A stretch of DNA of 64,000 nucleotides, from positions 17,931 through 81,930 of the forward strand of contig CALSRC010000013.1 in the NCBI GenBank assembly GCA_943788645.1. The letters run 5' to 3'. Positions within the stretch are counted from its first letter, which is position 1. Each line of letters opens with the position of its first letter. The notes beneath the pieces are model-generated. The model worked only from the letters and a program-made list of their open reading frames with translations, searched no databases and had not been told where the DNA came from. The position numbers and the translations under genes were made by a program. This document shows, in pieces, positions 15,471 through 23,760 of the stretch. The stretch is from UA16 sp002292325. Its GTDB lineage: Bacteria; Bacteroidota; Bacteroidia; Flavobacteriales_D; Sanyastnellaceae.

Positions 15471-17506
15471 TCAGAAGGGGTTTCATTCTCTTCAGCAGCT
15501 GGTGATTCAGTCTTGTCTGAGCTGGGAATGACCTCCTCTGTCTTGTTCGTAGGAACTACATCATTCGCCTTTGGCGCTTGCACTATCGGTTGTTCTGGCT
15601 TCTTAAATGGTCGTTCGCCCAATATGCGCTCAACATCCTCACGGAAGATGACCTCATTTTTCAACAAAGAATCAGCCAGTGCGCTCAACTTATCTGAATT
15701 CTTCTGCAGGATCTCTTTGGCACGTAAATAAGCGCCTTCAATGAGCTTGCCCACCTCTTCATCAATGATGCGAGACGTCTCTTCAGAATAAGGCTTCGTG
15801 AACATTTGGTCCCCCTGACTATCGTAATAGCTGCGGTTTCCAATGCGATCATTGAGACCATATACCGAAACCATGGCGTAGGCTTGCTTCGTTACTTTCT
15901 CCAGATCACTCAGGGCGCCTGTAGAGATTTTTTCGAACACCAAATCCTCGGCTGCTCGTCCTCCTAAAGCTGCGCACATCTCATCTAACATCTGCTCCGT
16001 AGTGGTGATTTGTCGTTCTTCAGGCAAATACCAAGCAGCCCCCAAGGACTGCCCACGAGGCACAATGCTCACCTTGACAAGCGGAGACGCAAACTCAACC
16101 AACCAACTTACGACAGCGTGACCCGCCTCATGAAACGCAATTGTGCGCTTCTCCTCTTCCGAAATAATTTTGGTCCGCTTCTCGAGCCCCCCGATAATGC
16201 GATCAACTGCATCGAGAAAATCTTGGTGAACGACCTTCTCCCTTCCTTTTCTTGCCGCAAACAATGCCGCCTCATTGCAAACATTGGCAATATCAGCGCC
16301 GCTAAAACCTGGAGTTTGCCTTGACAAGAATTCCACATCGATGGACTCGTCCACCTTGATCGGGCGCAAGTGAACTTCGAAAATCGCACGTCGCTCTGTC
16401 AAATCTGGCATGTCTACATAGATCTGACGATCAAATCTACCCGCTCGCATGAGGGCTTTATCGAGAATGTCTGCACGGTTGGTCGCTGCCAAAATGATCA
16501 CGCCACTGTTCGTGCCAAACCCATCCATCTCCGTCAACAATTGGTTCAACGTATTCTCGCGCTCGTCATTCGATCCCATGCTCGCGTTCTTGCCTCGGGC
16601 GCGCCCAATAGCGTCAATTTCATCAATGAAAATAATTGCCGGTGCCTTCTCCTTGGCTTGTTTGAAAAGGTCCCTCACCCTTGACGCCCCAACCCCGACA
16701 AACATTTCAACGAAATCAGATCCGCTAAGTGAAAAGAAGGGGACCTGTGCCTCGCCTGCGACTGCTTTCGCTAGAAGTGTCTTACCGGTACCTGGAGGGC
16801 CAACCAACAAAGCTCCTTTGGGGATTTTCGCTCCCAGATTGGTGTACTTCTCAGGCGCTTTCAAAAACTCGACAATCTCTTCTAGCTCTTCCTTTGCTCC
16901 ATCCAGCCCAGCGACGTCTTCAAAATTCGCATCCGTGCCTTTCCCTTTTTCGAACAACTGCGCTTTCGACTTTCCAATATTGAAAATCTGTCCGCTTCCG
17001 GCACCACCGCCACCCAAACGCCTCATGATCAAGACCCACACCCCGATCATCAATGCAAAAAAGATCACGTAGGTGAACATTTGCTGACCCCACTCGTTCA
17101 CCGGCTCATACACATAATCGAAGTCATTGGACTCCGAAAGCGTCTTCAGGTCTTGCAAGTAGGCATCTCCTGCAGGCACATTTAACCAATAGTCTGCTCC
17201 TTGATAAACGGACTTCAACAGCCCGGGTTCCTCTGAGTCATCCCGCATGGATTCACGCGCTGAATCCTTGAGGTAAACGCTCGCTCGTTGACCATCAAAA
17301 ACCAACCGCTTGATCTTTCCGCCCTCGATGTAAGATTTAAATTCAGACCATTGAATTTCTCGGCCATCTTGGCTGCTATTCATCATCAACATCCCGAGAA
17401 GCAGGACACCTATAATGGCATAAATCCAATAAAAGTTCATCGACGGTTTCCCGTCTCCTTTGTTGCCCGGAGGCTGATTCTGCTTGTCTTCCATTGATGT
17501 ATTCAA
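15467..17506 (-). CDS. ftsH: ATP-dependent zinc metalloprotease FtsH
   Basis: A 679-residue membrane AAA+ protease. Two transmembrane helices (about 24-42 and 142-160) flank a periplasmic domain. The AAA module has Walker A GPPGTGKT (about 236), Walker B IIFIDEIDAIG and the second region of homology ending RAGRFDR. The zinc motif HEAGH lies near residue 459, with the third ligand expected downstream. The C-terminal tail is acidic and Thr/Glu-rich. FtsH degrades misassembled membrane proteins and some cytosolic regulators. The start overlaps the rsfS stop by 4 bp, and its own stop overlaps the DUF2007 start by 4 bp. Confidence 0.97.
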   Translation of the reverse strand: MNTSMEDKQNQPPGNKGDGKPSMNFYWIYAIIGVLLLGMLMMNSSQDGREIQWSEFKSYIEGGKIKRLVFDGQRASVYLKDSARESMRDDSEEPGLLKSVYQGADYWLNVPAGDAYLQDLKTLSESNDFDYVYEPVNEWGQQMFTYVIFFALMIGVWVLIMRRLGGGGAGSGQIFNIGKSKAQLFEKGKGTDANFEDVAGLDGAKEELEEIVEFLKAPEKYTNLGAKIPKGALLVGPPGTGKTLLAKAVAGEAQVPFFSLSGSDFVEMFVGVGASRVRDLFKQAKEKAPAIIFIDEIDAIGRARGKNASMGSNDERENTLNQLLTEMDGFGTNSGVIILAATNRADILDKALMRAGRFDRQIYVDMPDLTERRAIFEVHLRPIKVDESIDVEFLSRQTPGFSGADIANVCNEAALFAARKGREKVVHQDFLDAVDRIIGGLEKRTKIISEEEKRTIAFHEAGHAVVSWLVEFASPLVKVSIVPRGQSLGAAWYLPEERQITTTEQMLDEMCAALGGRAAEDLVFEKISTGALSDLEKVTKQAYAMVSVYGLNDRIGNRSYYDSQGDQMFTKPYSEETSRIIDEEVGKLIEGAYLRAKEILQKNSDKLSALADSLLKNEVIFREDVERILGERPFKKPEQPIVQAPKANDVVPTNKTEEVIPSSDKTESPAAEENETPSE

Positions 17507-17874
17507 ACTTCTGCGAGGGTGCTAATGTTCGCATCGCCCCATAATTCCTCTAAAGCATAACGACTTCGTGCTTCTTCATGGAACACGTGAACGACAATGT
17601 CACTGTAATCCAAAATAGCCCATTCTCCATTTCGAAGGCCTTGTTTGCCCCAAGGCTTTTCGTTTGCCTCCTCTGCTGTTAGTTTTTCCACGGACTCGGC
17701 CAACGCCTCAACCTGCGTTCGGCTCGTTCCATGGGCTACGACGAACCACCCAGCAACAGCATGCGGAATCTGACGAAGGTCCAAAATGGTTATTTGCTTG
17801 CCTTTTACCTCCTGCAAGCCGTTGATAACGGCTCCGAGTAATGGCGTATCGTGTAACGATGATGGGCTATTCAT
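17503..17874 (-). CDS. rsfS: Ribosome silencing factor RsfS (Iojap family)
   Basis: A 123-residue protein of the RsfS/Iojap family, with the conserved DLRQIPHAVAGWFVVAHGTS and WAILDYSDIVVHVFHEEAR segments. It binds ribosomal protein L14 and blocks subunit joining when nutrients are low. It is the first gene of a five-gene chain, rsfS-ftsH-DUF2007-cdsA-psd, in which every junction is a 4-bp overlap. A candidate promoter box lies 16 nt upstream. Confidence 0.93.
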   Translation of the reverse strand: MNSPSSLHDTPLLGAVINGLQEVKGKQITILDLRQIPHAVAGWFVVAHGTSRTQVEALAESVEKLTAEEANEKPWGKQGLRNGEWAILDYSDIVVHVFHEEARSRYALEELWGDANISTLAEV

Positions 17875-17890
17875 TCACTTTCGTTCAGCC

Positions 17891-17899
17891 CGAAAGATA
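17891..17899 (-). promoter_or_regulatory. Possible -7 box for the rsfS-ftsH-cdsA-psd operon
   Basis: The minus strand reads TATCTTTCG, one base off TAnnTTTG, ending 16 nt before the rsfS ATG. Tentative. Confidence 0.33.
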
Positions 17900-17974
17900 C
17901 GGTGATTACCTCGTAAAGTGACGGCGTCGAATGCGAAAACATGCCAACTTTCTACCCTATTTTCACGGGCAACG

Positions 17975-18784
17975 ATGAAGGTATTTTTCAATCACTTCAA
18001 ACAAACCACCAGCTCGAATGACATCGCGAGTGAGTGGCTTAAACAAGCCGAACCCGGCAGTGTTAATGTGGTGACCACCGACGACCAGACAGGCGGCCGA
18101 GGGCAACGCGGCCGAGCGTGGGATCAACGGCCTGGGCTGGACCTCGCATGGTCAATGGCCATCAAGTGGCCTCTCGAACAGCATAGAGGCTCAAAAATTC
18201 CTGAACCGATTTTGTTCAACAAAGCCGTTGCAGTTGCCATCTGGTCCCTTGTGGACTCCGCACTTCCGGGTTCGGAATTGACTGGAATCAAATGGCCCAA
18301 TGACATCTTAATTCGCCGAGATGCAGGCCGAATGGCATGGCAAAAATGTGCTGGAATGCTCATTGAAAATGCCTGGAAGGGTGAGCGTTGGGATGGCAGC
18401 GTTATCGGTGTAGGAATGAATGTCAATTCCGACCGCTCCTCAGAATCTGGTCGAACATCGCTTCGGTCAGAGACCAAAAAATCTTGGGACATTTCAACCC
18501 TTGCAATCGAACTGCATGAAACCGTGATGCATCAGTTGCAGATCCTCGAAAAAGATGGACGTCAGATAGAGTCGGCATATCAACAAGCTCTAATTGGAAC
18601 GAACCATTGGCTTCCATTCACCCTGCAGGCTGAACCAGGATGGGGAAAGATTCACTCCGTGGACCTTCAAGGAAACTTGCTCATGCAATGGCGGATGAAC
18701 GAAACTTCGAAAGCCCGGGACCTTTCGGTTGCCCAATCGAACCAACTTCGCTGGGACGGATTGGATTCGGACGCTTCGGCCTAA
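17975..18784 (+). CDS. birA: Biotin--[acetyl-CoA-carboxylase] ligase; N-terminus probably frameshifted
   Basis: About 269 residues of a BirA ligase domain without the DNA-binding helix-turn-helix. Visible motifs are TSSND near the start, GRGQRG (biotinyl-AMP binding loop) and KWPND, followed by a lysine-containing GMLIEN segment and GVGMNVN. It charges biotin as the adenylate and attaches it to carboxylase carrier proteins. The start is uncertain. A second frame from ATG 17941 reads MPTFYPIFTGN, which resembles the usual N-terminus of this family in Bacteroidota. It would join the ligase frame if the five T at 17984-17988 were four. ATG 17975 is the conservative start in the given sequence. 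Confidence 0.85.
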   Translation: MKVFFNHFKQTTSSNDIASEWLKQAEPGSVNVVTTDDQTGGRGQRGRAWDQRPGLDLAWSMAIKWPLEQHRGSKIPEPILFNKAVAVAIWSLVDSALPGSELTGIKWPNDILIRRDAGRMAWQKCAGMLIENAWKGERWDGSVIGVGMNVNSDRSSESGRTSLRSETKKSWDISTLAIELHETVMHQLQILEKDGRQIESAYQQALIGTNHWLPFTLQAEPGWGKIHSVDLQGNLLMQWRMNETSKARDLSVAQSNQLRWDGLDSDASA

Positions 18785-18799
18785 CTCGATTGCAATCAG

Positions 18800-19228
18800 T
18801 CAGACGGATTCGTCAACCGGAAATGCCTTTTGTACTGCTTCGGCCATGCCGCTAAAAATCGATTGCAACGGTTTTTCTGCCATCATTTTCATGAATGGAT
18901 TCAAATCAGCATCGCATCGCACCTGCAGGGTGCTCGTCGCAGATTCGGAATCCGCTTGGTCCGCTTCGATTTCGATATCAAGTTTAAAACGAATGGGCGT
19001 TCCTTTTTGAGAAACGTAATGCACATGATGAGATGAGGGGCCTTCCAATCGCTTGATGATGACCGAAAAACCTCCAGCCACCTTGAAAGAACATTGGTCG
19101 CCCTCCGATGTAAACGCTTGAACATATTCCTCCGGCAACAATGGCTCGAGGTTGGCAGGATCATTCAAGTGGTCGCAAAGAAATTCTGGAGACCGGCCAA
19201 CACGTATAACTGGACTTTCTATGATCAT
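18800..19228 (-). CDS. SRPBCC-fold (START/polyketide-cyclase-like) protein
   Basis: A 142-residue protein that looks like a small SRPBCC hydrophobic-ligand-binding domain. It begins with IIESPVIRVGRSPE, a first strand with the helix-grip pattern, has alternating beta strands through the middle, and ends in a long helix (about 118-140) with PLQSIFSGMAEAVQKAF. No catalytic motif is visible and the ligand is unknown. Its start overlaps the pyrE stop by 4 bp, so it is cotranscribed and translationally coupled with orotate phosphoribosyltransferase. Confidence 0.7.
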   Translation of the reverse strand: MIIESPVIRVGRSPEFLCDHLNDPANLEPLLPEEYVQAFTSEGDQCSFKVAGGFSVIIKRLEGPSSHHVHYVSQKGTPIRFKLDIEIEADQADSESATSTLQVRCDADLNPFMKMMAEKPLQSIFSGMAEAVQKAFPVDESV

Positions 19229-19896
19229 TTCTTGGCTTCTTGACTTTGGTCAAACGCCTCACTCCAACCTTTCGGATCCCGATTCCAATCATCCAACATC
19301 ATACGTTGCGAGCCATTCAGATAACCCTCCTGCAATGCCTGGTCTAGCATGGTCGGATAATCTGTGAGCGTCAGCCAAGGGCAGTTCGCAGCCTGAAATG
19401 CCGAATTGGACACTTCAAAACCATAGGTGAAAATAGCGATGAGTCCCTTGACTTCGATTCCCGCATCTCGCAGGGCATCCACAGCTTTCAAGCTGCTTTG
19501 TCCTGTTGAAATCAAATCCTCTATCACGACCACATTGGAAAGCACCGTCAAGTCACCTTCGATGGCATTTCCCATGCCATGGTCCTTTGCCTTCGACCGC
19601 ACGTAAATAAAGGGCAGACCAAGTTCCTGGGCTACCAAGGCGCCAAGAGCAATTCCACCCGTCGCCACTCCCGCAATGGCATCGACCTTTCCGTATTGAT
19701 TCTCAATCGCTTCCACGGCCAACTGACGAACAAATGTTCGAACCGTTGGATGACTCAGCGCTTTTCGGTTATCACAATAAATAGGAGACTTTCGGCCACT
19801 GGCCCAAATAAAGGGGTCATTCGGACGCAATTGAATTGCCTTAATTCTCAAAAGGAATTCCGCAACTTTTCGCCTACTTTCAACGGACAAAATCAT
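19225..19896 (-). CDS. pyrE: Orotate phosphoribosyltransferase
   Basis: A 223-residue type I phosphoribosyltransferase converting orotate and PRPP to orotidine 5'-phosphate in pyrimidine synthesis. The PRPP loop is VVIEDLISTGQSS (about 122-134). The IAGVATGGIALGA segment and the SPIYCDNRK substrate region are also present. It is divergent from a NUDIX gene with only 7 bp between start codons, so both promoters must lie within the other gene. The same pyrE/NUDIX pairing is familiar from other Bacteroidota. Confidence 0.95.
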   Translation of the reverse strand: MILSVESRRKVAEFLLRIKAIQLRPNDPFIWASGRKSPIYCDNRKALSHPTVRTFVRQLAVEAIENQYGKVDAIAGVATGGIALGALVAQELGLPFIYVRSKAKDHGMGNAIEGDLTVLSNVVVIEDLISTGQSSLKAVDALRDAGIEVKGLIAIFTYGFEVSNSAFQAANCPWLTLTDYPTMLDQALQEGYLNGSQRMMLDDWNRDPKGWSEAFDQSQEAKK

Positions 19897-19903
19897 AGTG
19901 CGA

Positions 19904-20518
19904 ATGTATGAAGTTTATATAATGAATCGGCCGGTAATCTTTCAAGAAAATCCCCCGACAAGCAACAACGCACTGATCATCCGGGAACCTGAAAAATCCA
20001 GTTTGAATGGCCTTCCCAACCTCATCCGCCAAAACCCAGACATTCAATCTGTTGTGCTATTGAGCGAGGACCCCGAACGGCTTTGGATGCAGTTTTGCTA
20101 CGGGTACAAGGAGATCTTGGCAGCCGGTTGTGTGGTAAAAAACAACGAAGGAGCCTATTTGTGGATTGAACGGAATGGCAAGTGGGACTTGGCCAAAGGA
20201 AAAGTTGAATCCGGCGAGAGCATCGAAGAGGCCGCAGTGAGAGAAGTCCAAGAAGAAACGGGTATTGGACAATTGCGCTTGAAACACGATTTGGGAAAAA
20301 CGTATCACACCTATGACGACGCCGGAACACCTGTTCTTAAAACCACTTTTTGGTTTCATGCAGAACATGCGGGAGGGGCGACAAAAGGCACACCGCAAGC
20401 CATCGAAGGCATTACCGGTGTACACTGGGAAAAACCGCCTTTTGCCTCTGTTATCCGAGCAAATGCCTACCCAAGCATTCTTGCATTGATGGAACGAATT
20501 GAACCCCCAGAAGCCTAA
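19904..20518 (+). CDS. NUDIX hydrolase
   Basis: A 204-residue protein with an N-terminal region (about 1-65) and a NUDIX domain. The NUDIX box is complete: GKVESGESIEEAAVREVQEE followed by TGI, matching G-x5-E-x7-RE-U-x-EE-x-GU, so metal-dependent cleavage of a nucleoside diphosphate linked to another moiety is expected. The substrate cannot be read. The start at 19904 (MYEVYIMNRP) is preferred over GTG 19898 because family members typically begin MYK(I/V)FIN. It is divergent from pyrE. Confidence 0.87.
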   Translation: MYEVYIMNRPVIFQENPPTSNNALIIREPEKSSLNGLPNLIRQNPDIQSVVLLSEDPERLWMQFCYGYKEILAAGCVVKNNEGAYLWIERNGKWDLAKGKVESGESIEEAAVREVQEETGIGQLRLKHDLGKTYHTYDDAGTPVLKTTFWFHAEHAGGATKGTPQAIEGITGVHWEKPPFASVIRANAYPSILALMERIEPPEA

Positions 20519-20527
20519 AAGCCTTCG

Positions 20528-21940
20528 TTACCTCTCGGGAAGCAGCTTCAACAAATGAGCATGCAATCCCTGACTCGGCAATGGCGTATCATCAGAGACG
20601 ATGCGATCGTCCTGATCGAGCACCACAATTTGTGGAATGACAGATAGCCCCAACTTTTCCATTATTTGCGGAGAATTCCCCACCCACCCGATGGTTTCAT
20701 CCAGCGTGCGACGCGCCGACAAGGTTTCTCGCCACAACCCTTGATTTTCATCCAAGGAAAGTACGACCCAGCAGATGTCCCGGCGATCCAATTTTTCCGC
20801 CACCTGATTGAACATTTCTCGCTCTCTTCTCGCTAATCCTGATCCGCTTTTTAAAGCCAAGATTACCTTCCAAGGTTGCCTGCAATCATCTTGAATTGAG
20901 CTCAACTCCTCATTGGGCAACGTCCATGGAATGGTCCCCACCCATGCACCTGATTGACCAATGGCTCGTTGTTCCGCAAGGCGTTCATAAACGCTTAAAA
21001 ATGCCTTTGGGAACCGGAATGTATTCCAGACCAATTCCGTCAATGGACTCGGCGAGACGATCGCTTTGTCCAGCCATGCAGTGGCTACTTCAGACCATGG
21101 CGCAGCTTTCCAAAGCGGCCCCATCGCAGCGGACAAAGAATCTCTATCGGCTAAAAACACGGCTTCATTGATCTTGTCCCAATCCACGAGCGCATCCCGC
21201 CACCACCCTCCATGTACGAGACGCCAGCAGGAGAATTTACCCGGAGATTCAAGCCATTCCATCGCATCAGCTCCTTTTAATTCCAGCGCACTTTGTTGCC
21301 AAAGCGAGTCCATTGCTGCTTGCCCTTTTCCATTGTTCAGGGCACCCGTCATTCTGATCTGCCACAACAATTGTCTTTCAACCGAGCCCGAAGCCTCTGT
21401 CTCCATGACATTCCAAATGGAATCAAACCGATGTTCCAATCGATCACTCAGATCCAATAAGCTATCACGTCCCTTCATTGCCATGCCAGAGATTCGAAGC
21501 ACCAGGCTCTCCGCAATTTGATTGTTGACCTGATTTTGAAATGCCATCAGCGAGTCCATTCGGGTGCTGGGGTGCGCGCCAGCCCATCGGGTCAAACCCG
21601 GACTTCCCAGTAACCGAGACGCGACCTGGCGGCCAGGACGGATTTCCAACACGGCCTGTTCATCGGGACGAACCAAAACCATCCATGACCACGGAGGCGA
21701 GAGCAATTCAAATAAGGTGGGTGTTTCCAACTTTCCCACACTCCAATGAAAGGAACCATTTTCAGCAACCAAAATCTCCGGGGCCCATTCTGCCACAGGC
21801 AATGCAGGATAAAGGACTTTCTTAACGTGAATAATGCTGGGCGTGACATCCATTTCAATCAACCGGCCAGAAACCACGGTCTCCTGCGAAAACATCGGTG
21901 TAACTCCAAACAATACAAGAGCGAGCAGGCTACGCAGCAT
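20528..21940 (-). CDS. Exported protein with degenerate C-terminal thioredoxin-like domain
   Basis: A 470-residue protein. Residues 1-18 are a signal peptide (MLRSLLALVLFGVTPMFSQ). A region of about 90 residues resembles the DUF4369-like beta domain that precedes many TlpA proteins of Bacteroidota. A helical central region follows, then a C-terminal segment (about 345-470) with thioredoxin-like order: PWKVILALKSGSG, a helix, WVVLSLDENQG, and IPQIVVLDQDDRIV with a cis-Pro before the strand. The redox CxxC is missing and replaced by SGSG, so reductase activity is not expected. The longer in-frame start at 22024 overlaps coaD. ATG 21940 lies 1 bp after the coaD stop and gives the signal peptide. 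Confidence 0.7.
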   Translation of the reverse strand: MLRSLLALVLFGVTPMFSQETVVSGRLIEMDVTPSIIHVKKVLYPALPVAEWAPEILVAENGSFHWSVGKLETPTLFELLSPPWSWMVLVRPDEQAVLEIRPGRQVASRLLGSPGLTRWAGAHPSTRMDSLMAFQNQVNNQIAESLVLRISGMAMKGRDSLLDLSDRLEHRFDSIWNVMETEASGSVERQLLWQIRMTGALNNGKGQAAMDSLWQQSALELKGADAMEWLESPGKFSCWRLVHGGWWRDALVDWDKINEAVFLADRDSLSAAMGPLWKAAPWSEVATAWLDKAIVSPSPLTELVWNTFRFPKAFLSVYERLAEQRAIGQSGAWVGTIPWTLPNEELSSIQDDCRQPWKVILALKSGSGLARREREMFNQVAEKLDRRDICWVVLSLDENQGLWRETLSARRTLDETIGWVGNSPQIMEKLGLSVIPQIVVLDQDDRIVSDDTPLPSQGLHAHLLKLLPER

Positions 21941-21941
21941 A

Positions 21942-22409
21942 TTACTTTGGTGATGGCAATTCCAATCCTTCTGGTACAAAAGCGGAAGCATCTCCCCCAT
22001 TCTTAAGGATTTCGCGAACCACATTTGAATGGATGTGGGCGAATTCAGGGTCGGTAAATAAAATCACCGTTTCAAGTGAAGGATGAAGCACCTTGGTCAT
22101 TTGTGCAATCGTACGTTCGTATTCAAAATCTCCTCCGTTGCGCACCCCACGGATCAACCATTGAGCACCTTGCGACTTACAGAAATCTGCTGTTAACCCT
22201 TGAAAAGATTCCACCCGAACAGACGGAAACTCTTGGCAAACGGACGTCAACCATTCAATCCTTTCATCAAGTGAAAACATGGAATGCTTGGAAGAATTAA
22301 CTCCAACTCCGAGAATGACCTCATCGAATAGCGGCAGCGACCGACGAAGAATGTTGAGGTGTCCTCGGGTGATGGGATCAAAGGAACCGGGGAAAACAGC
22401 ACGTTTCAT
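21942..22409 (-). CDS. coaD: Pantetheine-phosphate adenylyltransferase
   Basis: A 155-residue nucleotidyltransferase that adenylates 4'-phosphopantetheine to dephospho-CoA. The ATP site is GSFDPITRGHLNIL (about 8-21) with the T/HxGH motif. WLIRGVRNGGDFEYE is the conserved RGLRxxxDFEYE segment. The C-terminal ISSTxVR-type motif is changed to HIHSNVVREI. Length fits the family exactly. Its ATG overlaps the rsmD stop by 4 bp. Confidence 0.95.
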   Translation of the reverse strand: MKRAVFPGSFDPITRGHLNILRRSLPLFDEVILGVGVNSSKHSMFSLDERIEWLTSVCQEFPSVRVESFQGLTADFCKSQGAQWLIRGVRNGGDFEYERTIAQMTKVLHPSLETVILFTDPEFAHIHSNVVREILKNGGDASAFVPEGLELPSPK

Positions 22410-22957
22410 GGGGACGGTGGGGTTGGCGTTTGGAACAGGCTAAAATGCACGTGGCCATACTTTCGTGTTTCGATATAATGACGAGCTGAGGATACATCCG
22501 TTCGCTCTCCGTGCTCCAAGATAAACCAGCCACCGGGAACCAACAACGTCCCGCTTAGCACCGTTTCTGGGAGTTGTGCAAGCTGAGGTAAGTCAAAAGG
22601 AGGATCTGCAAAGACTATATCAAACTGAGTCAATGATTTTCCTGCGAACAACATCGCATCTCCTCGAACGATTTGCCACTGGTCGAGTTCCCAATCTCGC
22701 GCTAATTGGGATAAGCCTCGAATGGCTCGAGGATCCAATTCCACCGAAGTCACTGATTCTGCTCCGCGACTCAAAAATTCCAGTCCAACCATCCCCGTGC
22801 CCGCAAATAAATCCAACACCACCGCATCCGTGATATCGGCCCTTGACCGCATCAAATTGAACAAACCTTCGCGGCCAAAGTCCGTTGTTGGACGTCCGCG
22901 AAATCCTTTTGAAATCTTGGGTCGCCGACCCTTCCATTGTCCTCCTGTAATTCTCAT
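22406..22957 (-). CDS. rsmD: 16S rRNA (guanine(966)-N2)-methyltransferase RsmD
   Basis: A 183-residue class I methyltransferase. It starts MRITGGQWKGRR, the conserved RsmD N-terminus, has the S-adenosylmethionine-binding segment LDLFAGTGMVGLEFLSRGA and the N-methyltransferase motif FADPPFD. It methylates G966 (E. coli numbering) in 16S rRNA. The start at 22957 overlaps the DUF3822 stop by 4 bp (ATGA). The longer in-frame ATG at 22984 adds residues without similarity. The DUF3822-rsmD-coaD order is common in Bacteroidota. Confidence 0.94.
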   Translation of the reverse strand: MRITGGQWKGRRPKISKGFRGRPTTDFGREGLFNLMRSRADITDAVVLDLFAGTGMVGLEFLSRGAESVTSVELDPRAIRGLSQLARDWELDQWQIVRGDAMLFAGKSLTQFDIVFADPPFDLPQLAQLPETVLSGTLLVPGGWFILEHGERTDVSSARHYIETRKYGHVHFSLFQTPTPPSP

Positions 22958-23760
22958 CGCACAGCTTGATGTAAGAGATTCCAATCACCAACGTCTGCAG
23001 GTGGATCGTTTTTCCACAGCAACGCACCCTCCTCGATTTCAACATGCGGAAAAAATCGAGTGAATTGCTTCATCATTCCCGGGTGGCTTTCGACCGAACC
23101 CGAAAAAACAACTGCTGTTCTTTGCCGCGCATCTTCCGCCGCTGCATCGCCACCGCTGCGAACCATGGAATTCACCGCATGGTACAACACCCCTTCACCC
23201 TGCATGTCTTCCGTTACCATGCACCAAGCCAATTCGCCTTCATCAAAACGGCACATCAGTGCTCGATTGAGTCCCACATCTATGCTCAGCAAGGAAGCAC
23301 AATCAGCAGGAATTGTGCGCCTCTTTTGGAGCTCTAACCAACCCAACGTGCATGAACTCCAGCGCACATGAGGCCACGATTTTAGAAAGTCATCTCCCGC
23401 AGACCAAGGTCCACTTTCCATGAGTGTGACTTCCTCTCCGAGGCGCTCAGATTGGTAGGAACGACGCAAAGCGTTTGAAGGACCGTGGTGCATTTTTAGT
23501 ACCTCACCCTCGATGCCGTTGGCCACGGCAGACGGCATTAAACTGCAGACAGGACGAAGCAGAGAAACCCAAACGGAACGAACACGGGCATACCGATCAG
23601 CCAACGATTGAAACCCTAACGGTTCTTCTTCTGAACCAAAGTCAAGTACCACATTTCCGTCTACAAGCATCCACCGCAAAACCATTCCATCCCACCCCAA
23701 AAGCAAGTCGGAATTCAATGCAATTAAATCAATTTCGCCAGTTTCCATCGGTGTGCGCAT
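22954..23760 (-). CDS. DUF3822-family protein
   Basis: A 268-residue protein assigned to DUF3822 from its position directly upstream of rsmD and from its actin-like-fold appearance: short strands with GWDGMVLRWMLVDG near the N-terminus and LLSIDVGLNRALMCRF in the second half. No function is established for the family. It overlaps the upstream membrane-protein gene by 32 bp and rsmD by 4 bp, so expression is tightly coupled. Confidence 0.78.
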   Translation of the reverse strand: MRTPMETGEIDLIALNSDLLLGWDGMVLRWMLVDGNVVLDFGSEEEPLGFQSLADRYARVRSVWVSLLRPVCSLMPSAVANGIEGEVLKMHHGPSNALRRSYQSERLGEEVTLMESGPWSAGDDFLKSWPHVRWSSCTLGWLELQKRRTIPADCASLLSIDVGLNRALMCRFDEGELAWCMVTEDMQGEGVLYHAVNSMVRSGGDAAAEDARQRTAVVFSGSVESHPGMMKQFTRFFPHVEIEEGALLWKNDPPADVGDWNLLHQAVR

